This document shows, in pieces, positions 43,851-56,755 of a DNA stretch of 64,000 bases; position 1 is the stretch's first letter; each line of letters starts with the position of its first letter. Made by a program: the position numbers and the translations under genes. This stretch comes from Rhizomys pruinosus. Taxonomy: Eukaryota > Chordata > Mammalia > Rodentia > Spalacidae. The stretch spans positions 1,249,253-1,313,252 of the forward strand of contig VZQC01013995.1 in assembly GCA_009823505.1 (NCBI GenBank), written 5' to 3'. The notes below the pieces were generated by a model, which was not told the origin of the DNA, searched no databases, and saw only the letters and a program-made list of their open reading frames with translations.

Positions 43851-45445
43851 ACACAACATGACTCAAATCAGTAAATTGCAAAGTGTCAAATGGCTGACTT
43901 TCAAAATCAGCATCCATCTAAAGCTCAATAATATCATCATAGTTTACCTTTTGTGGCAGATGTTAATTATAATAATTATATATTTATAATTTTGTCATTA
44001 AGTATTTAAGTTAGATTTTAAATGTTTAATATAATACAGCACTAATGATCATATAAGCATTAATAAAACAGATGCATCCTGAATTATGATAGTTTGGGAA
44101 ATGATTTTTTGACTTTATAATGATGTGAAAGTGATACACATTCAGAATAAATTGAACTCCAAATTTTTCATTTGGATAGTTTTCCAGACCAGACATGTCA
44201 TAAATAATAGCAATAATATCGATACTTAGATGGTAATAAATATAGTGCAAGAAAAATATTGAAATATTACTAGTGTGTTCTCATGATGCTAAATAATCTG
44301 TACTGAATTTGGTAGAGGAAAAGAGTAGTTTTAGCTAGTTTCTCCATAAGTTAGATACTGATGGTACCATTTCCACTAAGTTATTATGCTTCTTTCCTTT
44401 CTAATAATAAATGGCTGAGGTAAAGACTAATCTTCTCTTGATAGCTGGGATGATGGTAACAGTGCAAATCTACTGTAATTATACAAATATAAATGTTGTA
44501 CATTACCTGAAGAAGCTCTCTTCATATTTTGAGAAGCACTTATAATTGACATTTCCCTTGTATTGTTTATGTCTAATAGTTTTCATTCATGAAATACTTG
44601 AAACAATATCTTGAGAAAAGTTATTTCTGAATACTGAATATAGAATGAAACAAAATAGCAGGCTTTGAAACAAAGTAATTGACTTTCAAGATATATATCT
44701 TCCTTGAATTTCCATCTGCATTTCAGCTTTCATTGTCTGTGTATTGCTTTTAGCACACTGTCTGGAGAGGAATGACAGAAGTGCCTTTTGGCTCTCACAT
44801 AACAAAACACATCTCAAGACATAATTCTTCAACTTTTAAAGGCAGCTTTTATGACTTTCCCACAAGCCACTGTAAACGGCTATCAAGGAGTACAGTGTTA
44901 TATTATTTTCAAAAGTATTGCATTAAGGCTTTCTAACATTCAGACTACTTTCTAAACATGAACTAGTTCTTCTACCATGTTTAGACAACTTGAAAAACAC
45001 ATGGCAAGACGATTCCAAAATTGTTTGCATTTCTTGATAATATACTAGTCTAAATTCTTTTGTCCAAAATAAAGTCTACCTCTTGCTAAAGAACAAAACA
45101 ACATTTTTTGCATCTGTCCCACAATTTCTTTAGGAACACACAATCAAACTGAAAAGACAATTTTTTAATTGTAGGCCCAAATTATATAAAACATTGATTA
45201 TACTTGGATTCTCAAGACAATTATTTGATCATTTTATTCACTGGTTTTCCAACCTGTAAAAGTTTCTCAATTGAATGTGTCATGTTGTGCAAAACCTAGA
45301 CATTCCTTGACAAATAAGTAAATCAGAGGCAAAGTTGAATTTATCACTCATTCACCAAGTTGTTAAAGTGCAAGGAGACTTTACAGAATTCTGAACTGTC
45401 TTATATCCAAGATACTGAGGTTACATATCCAATAATATCATTAGA
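43851..45445. other. No gene; long non-repetitive-looking stretch
   Basis: No SINE, LTR or L1 recognised. The part at 44690-45060 is of more balanced composition than its surroundings. No frame is convincing. Confidence 0.5.
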
Positions 45446-45705
45446 ATTTTTTAAATTTATTTATTGATGTTTTGTGTATTTCATACATCATTTTTCATTT
45501 CTGTTCAGGCATATTCCCCTATCCCTTCCCCCCACCCTACCCCATCCCATCCCAGATCATGCATTCTGCCATAACTGTCCTGCATCTTTCTCTGTCAATT
45601 TTATGCTTAGGAATTCACATTTTCTTCCATTAATTTCATATTACTCTAAAATATGGACACATACTCTCCACCCATATACAGTAATTACAGAGTCTATATA
45701 ATCTA
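45445..45705 (-). repeat. L1 3' UTR end
   Basis: Reversed terminus (tttattgatgttttgtgt, atttcatacatc), C-rich ccttccccccaccctac, gatcatgcattctgcc and ccatatacagtaattacag, colinear with 20610-20830. Confidence 0.8.
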
Positions 45706-45940
45706 TAATTTTGATAACTTTGTAGCTTGCAGTTTTAAAATGTAAAAACTCGGAGAATTCAAAATTTCCCTTCAACCCGTAAAATTGATGGAACTATAAA
45801 ATTATTTAAAATGTTTTTTTTAAATATTTAGGCTTTTTTGACTTAAAACTATAAGAAATTATCTCCTCAAATATATTCTTTGGGCTTAGTGGGTTACGTG
45901 TGCCACCAAACCTGATGACCTAATTTCAATTCCTAGTTTG

Positions 45941-46150
45941 GGGCTTGAGAGATGGCTCAGTGATTAAAAGCACTGGCTGCTCTTACAGAAGACCCAGGTT
46001 CAATTCTCAGCACCCATATGGCAACAAAAACAATCCTTAATGCCAGTTCCAGAGGATTCAACGCCCTCTTCCAACCTCCATAGGCATTGCAAAGACATTT
46101 GTGCTTACATGCATGCAGGCAATACACTAATGCATATTAAAAAATAACAT
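45941..46150 (+). repeat. B2 SINE
   Basis: gggcttgagagatggctcag head, B box ggttcaattct, and an atgcatgcaggcaatacac 3' half. It is preceded at 45888-45938 by the head of another diverged tRNA-type SINE (ttagtgggttacgtgtgcc ... caattccta). Confidence 0.88.
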
Positions 46151-47965
46151 TTTTTTAATTAAATGAATTTTTGTGTATTTCATACAGAATACATTAAGCA
46201 CCTTTATACCCCCTCATCCATTGGTACCCTTCTATAGCCAGCTCCCACTGGAATTTACGCATGGTGTCATTTGTGTTAAGGCCTATCTAGTCAGGTTAGT
46301 GTCCCTAAACATCCTTCAGTGCAAGTTCATCCACTGAGGACTAGTCAGCTTTTCTAGATTACCTACCTTTAAGAAGATCAGCTCTTCCTCACCTAGAAAT
46401 AACAGCTGCCAGTAGTTCTTCAGCTAAAATTCAGGCTTGCTACCTATTTCCACAGGTCTGTGCTGTTTTTTTGTTTTTTTGTTTTTGTTTTTGTTTTTGT
46501 TTTTTTCTCTGTTTGAGTTTGAATGGGTCTTGTGCATGCTGACACCATGGCTGTAGGTTCATATGAGCAAGATCCCTGGAGCCTGTAGGACTCAATTTCA
46601 CATGGTCATACACCTCATTCCTGGCTCTTACAATCTTTCTGCCCCCTTTTTCACAATGGTCCTTGAACCCTCAGTGGGTGGAGTTTAATACATGAGTACT
46701 GTCCAAGGACCCACACTCTGCAGACTCTTATTCTCTATGCTTTGGCCACATGAATCCTTTTGTGTTCATGGCCCACTGTTACATAAGTGAGCTCCATTGA
46801 TGAGAAACAAGAGACACATTAATGTTCTCTGTAACCCTTCTTCGACTATGTTCTGTGAGACTTAGGTGTAAAGGTTCCATTGTAGATGCTTAGGCTTAGG
46901 CAATTCACAGAAAATTTCTGTGTACGACCAGTTGAGGAACTCTGTAATAATCTCCATCTGTAGCAGAAGAACATTCCTTGATGAATGATGATTGGGAGAC
47001 TTGTCTTTAAATACAAAGATCCATTATTTTGCACATAGTAAGAAATTACATTTGTCTAGGGATGTGACAATCTTGGGGTTTTCTCTAAACTCTATAACCT
47101 CTCCAGCCACATGTATTTCACCATGTTTACAGTACTACACATGAGTTTTCTCCCACTGAGCCACCCTTAATCCCAATTGGATGGCTAGTGATTACCCACA
47201 AGATAAAAGTGACACTACTGTCCCAATATAGTTTGCTATGCTGGTCATTGATTTGGTTATTAAGCTTTAAACCTGGGATTGGAACATGATTAATGTCATA
47301 CCTTGGTAGTTTGTGTAGTGTTCTCCAAAACTATGAGAGCTAGCCTTCAAAGGAGGTGGTTTCTGGGTCAGTTCTAGCTCTATTGCTCTAAATCCTGTGT
47401 CCAAAGTATGTCTTGTCTTCAGAAATAGGGTCTTATGTTCAAGTTCTGGCAGGCAATCAATGGCTCTGATACTAGCTTATGTAATTTTGGGATTCTCTTG
47501 GACTATCCTGACCAAAAACTCAAAGGGAAGTTTCTCCTGTCTGGAACTGTTTCTTGTTATGTAGCCTTCAGCTATACACATGGACTCATGTAGAGATATT
47601 ATATGTGTAATTTTTCAGTAGGTTTTTGGACTAATATGATTCCCTCTGGTTTTTTTCTACTCTTTTTTTAATGTGTATTTTAATGTGTACTCTCTATATG
47701 TAGGTTGGTGCATCCATGTCATGCAATGCTGTGGAGGTCAGAAGAGGGCGTCGGATTCCCCTGGAACTGGAGTTAAAGATGGTTCTTAGCCACCATGTGG
47801 GTGCTGGAAATCGAACCCAGGTCCTCTGCAAGAGCAGTCCGTGCTCTTAACTGCCGAGCCATCGCTCCAGCCCCCCTCTGGTTTTTTACATGATCTAGGC
47901 ATTATTAATCTCTCTTCTCTCTCTCCATATCTAACCCTCCCCAGATAAGTTGAGTTTTATTTGTG
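46150..47965 (-). repeat. L1 3'-UTR-like repeat, long reversed copy
   Basis: About 1.6 kb (without the inserted B2) of the L1 3'-region family in reverse, from the T-rich terminus at 46150 through cttataatc-type text at 46620 to tgagagctagccttc at 47335 and tcttggactatcctg at 47500. Parallel to 50630-51460. A (GTTTTT)n run sits at 46465-46506. Confidence 0.6.
47656..47873 (-). repeat. B2 SINE
   Basis: Reversed B2 from tgtgtactctctatatgtag to cgagccatcgctccagcc. Perfect 14-bp target-site duplication ccctctggtttttt at 47642-47655 and 47874-47887. About 40 bases of the usual middle are missing. Confidence 0.93.
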
Positions 47966-48545
47966 AGAATGATATGGGTTTGGGGTAGCTTTTATTCTAT
48001 AACATTTTCTTCTTTGTTTTGAAACTTTACATTCTTGATTCAGGATGAAGAGCTATTCAGTAAGTTTATTTTTCTTATTTTATCTATTCCTATGCATGAT
48101 AAATTGAGGAGGCAAAAATCAACCATCAAATTTTACACCATCTTCCAACCAATCTACAAAACTTAGAATTAACAAATAATCTAATGTCTATTATTCATTC
48201 TTTGTTGTTATTCAAATCTTATAAATACCCATTAACCAAACAGAAAATTGTTCTTCCTAAAGTTATTTTCCTCATGCTTTTTCATAATATTTATAATAAC
48301 TGTCAATCTTTTTTCTCATTCTTTTAACTCTTTGAAAATTCGTAATAACTATTTTGTACATAAAATTAATGCCTTTCATAATCATTATTAATTGCTATAG
48401 GATTTTACTTCTTTGATAAGTCAAGTGTGCATTATTATTACAATTGACTATTAGAATTCCAAGAAATAAAGCACACTGAGAGATTTTAATTATATTGCAA
48501 GTAGAATGCTTATCTATATTTGAAAGTAAATATCAAAGAAATTAA
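47966..48545. other. No gene; unassigned
   Basis: Very AT-rich, no repeat recognised. Confidence 0.4.
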
Positions 48546-49640
48546 TAATACCAACACACTTGCCATTGCCCCTGTACTTGGTTACTCACAAGAACTTGAC
48601 ATTAAGACCTTATTGCTGAAGACAGTAAGAACATGAGCCATAGAAAAACAAGAAGTCAGGCTGTTACTGACTACAAAGCTTCCTCTTTACTGACTAGCTT
48701 TCACAGTGCTAGAAGGTACTGTGTGTGCTACCAGAAGAAAAAAAAAATCCGGTTTACCAAACTGTTAATCCTTCATGCTTCAACAAAACCCACCTGGCAA
48801 GATATGACCTTTGATGCAATAGTGGCATGAATATTATGGGATTAGTTAGTAACTTTCTAATGTTTTAAAGTCCACTTCATATGATTGAGCCCATACCTTA
48901 TATTGATATCAGGCCTGGGAACGTGTAGCTAGATTGTCCGCAGGGCATAGAGCTGAACTTAATACTATTATTCTCCTATATAGATATAATATTAAGCTGA
49001 CTCCTAATAACTTATTGTTATACCAATAGATTGATGCATCTCTTAACTCTCAACAAAGAAGCTTACTTATGCAGCAGATGGTAATTAACACAGAGACTCA
49101 CAACTGGCCAACATGCAGAGAACGAGAACTGCAGAATGATTATTCTTGAATTGGACACCCATATCAAACCTCTGTCTTCCAGGGTGCAGGAATCATTACA
49201 GAAGAGTTGACTGAAAAATTCTAATGGCTAAAGGTGGTAGATAATCACAAGGAAGCAATTTCCCAGACAGCTGGAGAGTTACCTATATGAACTCACAACA
49301 ATGGTAACAGTATGCTCAAGCTGGACAAAATCCCAACATTGACATGGGGAAATGAGTTAGCAATACAACTCTGCCTGAGGAACTATTAACAATAAATGAG
49401 AACTGAGAGAGGGAAAATCTGTGTCCTTTAAAGTTGAGAGTCATGGTTTGTTAGGCTCCAGTGGATGGATCCACAAAGAAGGACATTTGAGGACACGGAT
49501 TTGACTCTCTTGTAATATCTCATGAAATTGGGTGAGGGATAGTAAGGGAGAGATTACACATAGGGGTAGGGATCCAAATATGATCAATATAGTGTATGGG
49601 GTTTGCAAAAATCCATAAAATTGAGGGTAAAAGAGATTAA
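48545..49640 (+). repeat. L1 3'-UTR-like repeat, long copy
   Basis: Blocks in order: aagaccttattgctgaagac, cactgactagctttcacag-like text at 48690, aacaaaacccacctggcaag, cacaactggccaacatgcag, aactcacaacaatgg, and terminal atatgatcaatatagtgtatg. Colinear with 57565-58615 and 62690-63530. Confidence 0.68.
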
Positions 49641-49644
49641 TAAA

Positions 49645-49795
49645 AAGAACTATATACAGAGAGCCATGGAAGTTCTCCATAAGATATTAGGATCAAGATG
49701 AGGGGTGGGGTGGGGTGAAGGGAAGGGGATATATGCCTGAACTGAATTGGAAAATGATGTATGAAATACACAAAGCATCAATAAAAAAAATAAGG
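49645..49795 (+). repeat. L1 3' UTR terminus
   Basis: G-rich gaggggtggggtggggtg, then aatgatgtatgaaatacac, aaagcatcaataaaaaaa. This is the same terminus as 60690-60785 and, reversed, 19440 and 45470. Confidence 0.85.
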
Positions 49796-50109
49796 ATGAC
49801 TGTTTGACAAAGATGATGGAATTACACAGAGATCCAAGGTCCTCTGGGATCACTGCTGTATGTATTAAAGGCGAAGTAAGGAGCCTTGAAATAGGAGCTG
49901 GCATAGTGAGAAGGGGCCTAATAAATATCATGAACAACCTATCCCAAAGTTCTATGAACTCAACCACCAATATTATTTTAAATTAATTTTCCTCTTATTT
50001 GTACAGCCTTGATTATGCTTTCATACATATTAAATTCCCTGATGGTAGCATCTTAATGCACTGTGCTTCTTGAAGCTCGTACCTCTGGCATTATCCTACA
50101 TGGTGTTTA

Positions 50110-50369
50110 TTTTTTTTTTAATTTTTTTTAATTTTATTTATTTTTGTATGTGTATGAGTGTACTGTCTGCATGTAGGTCTGTGCACCCGTGTCGTGCAGT
50201 GCCGCAGAGGTCAGAAGAGGGTCTCAGATTCCCCTGGAACTGGAGTTCTCCTGGAATTGGAGTTATGGATGGTTCTCATTCTCAGCCGCCATGTGGGTGC
50301 TGGGGATCAAACCCGGGTCCTCTGCAAGAGCAGTCAATGCTCTTAACCACTAGGCTATCTCTCCAGCCC
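50110..50369 (-). repeat. B2 SINE, young
   Basis: Reversed full-length B2 (tgagtgtactgtctgcatg to tatctctccagcccc). Perfect 15-bp target-site duplication cctacatggtgttta at 50095-50109 and 50370-50384. It carries an extra ctcattctc-type insertion near 50275. Confidence 0.96.
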
Positions 50370-50629
50370 CCTACATGGTGTTTAAACAGCAACTTATAGG
50401 TAGGCATGTGTCAGAATGTCTGTAAATATGTCTATTCTTTCTCCACTGCATATAACAATATAAGTTTATTATATTGATCTTTACCATACTATAAAAATTA
50501 AAGTGTATTTCTCACACATAAATTATATTGCTATATTACTTCACTTTATATATTATTTTATAATTAAAAATATCAGAACATGCTGGAATTTTGTCAGATT
50601 TAAGTTTGCACAGGATTTGTGTTTTCTGT

Positions 50630-51640
50630 CATCATTGCTGTGAGTTCATATGAGTAAATTAGCAGCTGTCTGGGACTATACACTCTCCAGCCATGTATAT
50701 TTGACTATGTTTACAGTACCATACATGAGTTCCCTCCCTCTGAGCAGGCCTTAATGCAATTAGATAGCTGTTGATTTACCCCCAAGATAAAAATGGCACT
50801 ACTCCTGGGCATGGTGGTTCATACTTTTAATCCTAGCACTTGGGAGGCAGAGGCAGGCAGATCTTTGTAAGTTCAAAGCCAGCCTGGTCTACAGAGTGAG
50901 TTCTAGGACAGCTGGGGCTACAGGGAGACACTGTCTCGAAAAAGACAAACAATGCCACTACTGCACTAACAGTGATGGTAGTTTGTTGTGCCAGGCAAAG
51001 TTTCTTAGGTTTTTACAGTTGGGTAGGACCATTGATTGGTTTTCTCCCTTGGCAACTTGTATAATATCCTCTGATACCATGAGAGCTAGTCTTCAGGGAG
51101 GAGGTTTCCTGGTCAGGTCCAGCTCCATTGCTCCAAGCCTTGTGTCCAAAGCGTGGCCTGTAGTCAGCAATCGGGACTTACCTTCAGGTGCTGAGAGGCA
51201 ATCAAGGGCTGTGGCAATGGCACGTGTTATTTTGGGAGTCTCTTGGACTACCCTGAGCAGCAACTCGAAGGTAGATTTTTCCTACCTTGCACACTGTTAT
51301 GTTTTGTTTCTTATATAGCCTTCATTTTTACACATGTACTTGCATATTTATTGTATATTTATTTTTTGGTAGGACTTTGAACTGATACATTTCCCTCTGG
51401 TTTTACATGCCATCTAAGCATTATTTATCTCTCCTCTCACTACCCCTGTATAATCCTCACTACTAACTCCCCAGTTAAAGTATCCCCCTCTTTACCCAGT
51501 TCTGTGTTGCTAACATCTATTAGCCCCCTCTTCTGTTCTCCTTCTTCCCCTTTAGTCTCATGGTTCCTTTCCATTTTCCTGGATCCTGCAGTTACATTAG
51601 GATATATACTCACCTGTAGGTATTTGGAGATAAGATCCAC
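50630..51640 (-). repeat. L1 3'-UTR-like repeat, reversed, with a B1 inside
   Basis: ctctccagccatgtatattt, gtaccatacatgagttccc, tgagagctagtcttcaggg and ggagtctcttggactaccct occur in the same order as in 47095-47510. The outer part continues to the GA microsatellite at 51645. Confidence 0.6.
50804..50950 (+). repeat. B1 SINE
   Basis: cctgggcatggtggttcat to ctgtctcgaaaaagac. Target-site duplication aatggcactact (50792-50803) and aatgccactact (50951-50962). Confidence 0.93.
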
Positions 51641-51641
51641 A

Positions 51642-51644
<3 letters not shown>

Positions 51645-51692
<48 letters not shown>
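51645..51692. repeat. (GA)n microsatellite
   Basis: 48 bases of GA repeat. It creates the long serine/leucine frames on the other strand, which are not genes. Confidence 0.98.
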
Positions 51693-51694
<2 letters not shown>

Positions 51695-51699
51695 TTCCC

Positions 51700-52536
51700 A
51701 GCATGGACATGGGGAATAGGTAAGAAATCCCAACCCAACCGAAGAACGTGCAGCAAGGGAGGGCTGCGGGAGGGAGAAAGACAGTGTCGTACAGCAACCA
51801 ACGTTTGATTGACCAGTGGGGAACCCACAGGGAAGGACATGTGGTTGGGGCAGAACATCATATTTACGTAGGCATATATGATGATGAAGCATATTATATC
51901 TATATATATAGACTTCTGAGAGTGTTGTTGATGGGTGCAGTGAGGAACTACAGATATGGGGAAGAGATTTCAATACCACCAGCAAACATTTTGGTAGAAA
52001 ACATTATAAAAATACGATAAAACACAATTTTAAACATAGTTCACAAAACTATCAAAACAAATATAAATAAAATAGCACCCTGATAATTTATCTTTCTGTC
52101 ATTTTCTAATATTTACATTACTAATGTTATTACACTAAGTAGCTATAATGGTCTGTAAGCAAGTATAGAAATCTTTCAAATGATGTATAAATAAGGAAAA
52201 TTTAGTCTTTCCAAAGGCTATAATGAAAGTAAAACCAAGTTTTGACTTAATTCTCAGATCAAAGTCAAATTTTCATCTCTCTATGCCTTGTGCATTTAAA
52301 ACTTTCATCTTAAAGAATAACTTCAATGGGATGATAAAGTTTCTTAATAAGTATTCATATACATACAGTTCATTCCTTTATACCTAGAAATGCATTAGGC
52401 TACATTTTCACTGGTTTTCAAAAGGTTGAACCTAAAATTAGAAAATCTCAAGTCCATCCTACTGTGCTGGTTGGTTAAATATGCTTGCAAGTCATTCATT
52501 TTCAAGCTGTCTACACAAGCTGATACCACCTTTATT
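51700..52536. other. No gene; unassigned
   Basis: The 51700-52010 part may extend the reversed L1 repeat. The rest is AT-rich with no recognised repeat. Confidence 0.4.
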
Positions 52537-52550
52537 AAGAATACAGGCTA

Positions 52551-52720
52551 GCCAGGGTGTTGGTGGCCAATGCCTTTAATCCTTAGCACTTGGGAGGCAG
52601 AGGAGGCCGGTCTTTGTGAGTTCAAGACACCTGTTTACAGAGGGATCCAGGACAGCTGGGGTACAGGAGACCCTGTCTGAAAACACACACAACAACAGAA
52701 AAAAAAAAAAAAAAAAAAAA
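52551..52720 (+). repeat. B1 SINE with long pure A-tail
   Basis: B1 body gccagggtgttggtgg to ggagaccctgtctg, an ACACAACAAC linker, then 24 adenines (52699-52722). Perfect 14-bp target-site duplication aagaatacaggcta at 52537-52550 and 52721-52734. The body has several small deletions. Confidence 0.95.
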
Positions 52721-52734
52721 AAGAATACAGGCTA

Positions 52735-54780
52735 TTTTACTTTCTTTTTAGCATAGACTGGCCAGTAACTGCCAGCTCCAGACTTACCTTTTCAAAAGGA
52801 GCTTATCTTTGCTTTCATATTATAAGAAAATTCAGGCTATCCTAACAGAAAAATAAGATACACAAGGGCCCTTAAATTATGAAGATTATGAGATGAAAAA
52901 TAAAGAAAAGATGTACTAGATATAACTGAATCTTCACATGGCAATCAATCTGAGACTCTAGAAATGTAAGAATAGCCATTTTGTGTGTTTCAGGCCATGG
53001 AAGCACATCAATGATCTCATGTGGTATTTATGGACAATAACAATCACCACTGAATTCATACAATTATAAGAATAAGTACATAACTGTTGTTCAGATTCAT
53101 TGTGTTTTGGAGTAGTTTGTCAGTTATCAATAAATAACAGGGAAAAACATGTGAGCCTAGTCTAGAGTCCAGTCCCCACCCTACCCACAACTTTAAATAT
53201 GTGACATTGAGTTTGAGATGGGAAGAGGGCCCATTTTGGAAGGAAAATGAGAATAAAGTTATGAATGGCAGAATGCCTGTCAAAATTTATCCCTATGAGA
53301 CCTTGAAAGACAGAAAGGAAACCAATGCACATATGGTTATGCTTAAATTTCTAGAAGGATGGTTGATAGTGTCAATTTGCCTTTCTTAGTCCTGTACAAT
53401 GTATTCCAAGAGAAAGATTATGCAGTTTAAAAAAGAGATTTATTCTTTCTCATAAAAAATCTTAGTTATTAGAGACATACGGTTCAAGATATGTCTCTAG
53501 TAGCATAGTAGCATCAGAGGCTGTGGTATTGTTCTCACTAAAAAATTACCCAGCTTGGCTTCCATATAAGGGTTTGATACTAGGTCCACAAATGAGCAGC
53601 ACAATGAATGTAACCTATGAATTTTTTGTTTATTGTTTTGTTTGTGATTGGTGTTAATTATAAGCCACAACTTTCTTTTCATTCAGAATGTAAACAACCA
53701 AAGATATATGGTCTATTTTGTTTCGAAATAAATAATAATAGTAAAAAAAAAGAGAAAGATGAACTAAAGAAAAACATGGTAAGATTTTTAAGACAACTAG
53801 AAGAAATGTAGAGTCTGAGATAGTTTCTCAATAATTGAAACCCTCAAAAATCAAAATACCTATGTGAGGAAACATTAAATTCAGAATGTTGCAAATAAAT
53901 CGTGGCCCCATGGTCAATATAATACCAAAAGTAAGCCTGAAAGGTTTAATGAAATACTTAAAAACTTCCACTTCATATAGATTAAGGCTTTACGATCATA
54001 AAGTCATTGTTCCGTAATATTTTAACACTAAATCCCATGTCGAGAAAACCTATTAAAAAGAGTTGTAGATGAGACTTTCATTTAGTGGAGTAGGTTATAA
54101 TTTGATAAGTAGAACAACTGTGACATTTCTTCTAATTAAGAGGTTCTGAAGAGTATGCAGTTGGTTGGATTTCAGAACTGCTATGGGCTATTGATTCCCG
54201 AGTGCCTTTCATCCTTTATTTTGAGACTAAATCTATCTGTTGTGATTTTTCTCTCCCTGTCTCATGTTTGTGTGTTGAGGAACAGATAATATGAATTTTT
54301 AATTCAGTTTTATTGTTTAAGAGAAACTACAATGAAGGAGCTATAAGAGAGAAGCAGCTCCCAAGGACTCTCATATACATCTGAGCTATATTTTATTTAA
54401 ATAACTAGGTCCTGGATTTGCTCTAATGCTGCAACCATGTGATATTATTAATGAAATTTTTACTGCATCTTCATACATATGTATTGTGATAAATGTTGGT
54501 AGACAGACTCCCCATATTCTATGAAATTACTTCTTTTTCTGTACTTGAATGCTTTTCTCATAAATAGGTAGAGTCTAGCATCCCTTTTTTGGATTATGCT
54601 AATCTATGACTTCCTTTAATCAATCAAATTTAACAGAAGTCCCTGGTGAGCAAAACTGACACTAAGAAAAACTCAAAGTGAAGCAACACCAATGGGGAAG
54701 ATTTTGCATAACAGATTTTACTAAATAACTCTTGTCATTCATTAGTTTCTACCTTATATCATTTTCCATGATTTATCACA
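52735..54780. other. No gene; long non-repetitive-looking stretch
   Basis: About 2 kb with no SINE, L1 or LTR recognised. The frames at 53056-53389 overlap on opposite strands and have no features. Confidence 0.5.
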
Positions 54781-55890
54781 CCTCTTTGGAAGTCTTCTAC
54801 CTGAAGTTCTGCACTCATGATGCTAGTTAATGTGCATACTGCCAAGGGAGACAAACGATGGTACAACCTAGCCCCAAAGCTTAACGACCATGATGAACTG
54901 CTCAGCAAACTACCTCTATTGAGGCAATAGAGCCACTGTTGTCTGGGGGATGGTCAACAGCTATCTAATTGGACTTGGAACCCTCTCAATGGGAGCGAAC
55001 CCCTGAGAGCCACTATAAACTCAGGGAAATGCACAGGGCTGGAGAGAACATAGAGCCTAGAGAACACACTTTTCAGTCCCATAGATCTAGACAAATGAAA
55101 TTTCTTACCACACACTAACTATGGAATCTTACATTCACAGAGAAGCATATCATATGCCACTCATCAATAATGTTACTCTTTGCAACAGATGGAGGCTACT
55201 GCAGAATTCCACAACTGGTCAAAAAAAGATCCTCATTCCTAGAAGACGCATGTACGGTTGAGCTTCTACAAGGGGGATGTGGGGCAGAGAGAAAATGAGT
55301 GCATCTCTCGATTCTCACCCGCAAAGCTTCTGTACACAATAGAGGGAGGCTAACTGAAGTCCACTAGTCAAGCTTTAAACAATGGGAGCCTCCAGAGTGT
55401 GTATCCTTTGATGGGGCTCCTATGTTAAACCTCATCCACCCACAGGCAGAAAGATTGTAAGTGCCAGGGCTGGTGCGTGAACTAGAGAATCAGTGACTTA
55501 CAATTGACTGTAAGCTTTCACATGTGAACTTGTGACAATGTTGGCATCAGGAACAAGGCCCATGCCAACTGGGACAAGATCTGAAAGCAGAACAGGAGAA
55601 ATGGATGGGGGACTGATTCTAGACTGAGATCTACAAGAGACTAAGTACTGTTGGGTGAGGAAGAGTATGCTTTACCCAGGGTTTCTAGATATGCTGACTA
55701 GACTCCAGCAGATCTATTTGCACAGAAGGGCATCTGGATTTGGGAGCTTGACTGGATAGGGCTTATATTGGAAGTTGTAATTCATAGTTCTGATGGGGTA
55801 TTGGGCCATGGAGGGGACTGGGTTTGATTGGGAAACATTGTATGGGTTGAACAAGTGCTCAATTAAAATTTATTAACATAAATCTATTTA
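54780..55890 (+). repeat. L1 3'-UTR-like repeat, long diverged copy
   Basis: aattggacttggaaccctc, ccacaactggtcaaaaaaag, gatgcatctctcg-type text (gagtgcatctctcgattctc), tgttaaacctcatccaccc, cagaaagattgtaagtgcc, ggattgggaaacattgtatg-like terminus. Closest to the 13480 copy. Confidence 0.6.
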
Positions 55891-56029
55891 TTAAAACAAT
55901 AACAAAATAGATAAGCTCTTAACTAGTAGGAAAGAGACAATAAACCATTGAAGATAATTAAACAATAAATTATGCAACAATTGATAAAATATGAAATTGA
56001 AGATGAGATATCACAGCTGATGTTACAGA

Positions 56030-56240
56030 AATACAAACAGACTTAAGAAACTAACTTGAACTTATGCCAAGGGACATCTGGATACACAAACTTGACGCAA
56101 TGGGCCTTAACATAAATAACAAAATGCATGAAATCCAGTAGGGTGGCTATATGGGGGTACAGATAGTGGAGAGGGTCTAGGTTTAAGATGTATTGTATTA
56201 AATGCACAAAAATTCAACAAAATATACATTGAGGAAAAAA
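56030..56240 (+). repeat. L1 3'-UTR-like terminal fragment
   Basis: aaatgcatgaaatccagtag, gatgtattgtattaaatgc, then an A-rich end. Same terminus as 14700-14820 and 36280-36380. Confidence 0.6.
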
Positions 56241-56433
56241 GTAAATCAGAACAGATCAGTAACAAAGAACAAGATAGCTACAATAATACCAGTTTTATCT
56301 TAAAGAAAATAAGATGGCCTTATCCTACTTGTTTAATCTGTCTCCAGACCTATCCTTTCAGAACTGTTAACATCACTTTTTTCAACTACAAAAGTATCTT
56401 TTTTTGATGACAGATTGAATAGTTATACTACCC

Positions 56434-56724
56434 GTGATGGTCAGTGTTAATTGTCAGCCTGACAAAATCTAGAATCACCTGAGAGATGGGCCTCTGGACA
56501 TGCCGCTTGAGGTAGGAAGACCCGTCCACAGAGGGTGGCACCATTCTCTGGACTATATATAAACGGAGAAAGGGGGCTGAGCAGAAGCAAGCATGCTTTC
56601 ACTCTACTCTCTGTTGACTGCATATGCTGTGTGAGCAGCTGCCTCAAGCTCCTGCAGCTGTGACTTCCCCACCTTGATGGACTGCACCCTCAAACTGTGA
56701 GCCAGAATGAAACATCTGCCATTC

Positions 56725-56753
<29 letters not shown>
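56434..56753 (+). mobile_element. MaLR-type LTR ending in a 29-base poly(A)
   Basis: Starts tgatggtcagtgttaattgt, then gacaaaatctagaatcacc, gggtggcaccattctctgg, a tatatataaacgg TATA region and gccagaatgaaacatctgcc, ending in A29 (56725-56753). The normal U5 end of such LTRs is absent: the poly(A) begins about 18 bases after the aatgaaa signal. This looks like a retroposed, polyadenylated LTR transcript. Confidence 0.7.

Positions 56754-56754
<1 letters not shown>

Positions 56755-56755
<1 letters not shown>

Noticed and set aside
51440..51985. 181-codon minus-strand open frame
   Set aside because: Its core is a serine/leucine run from the (GA)n microsatellite, and the flanks are L1-like repeat. 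No domain or start context supports a gene.
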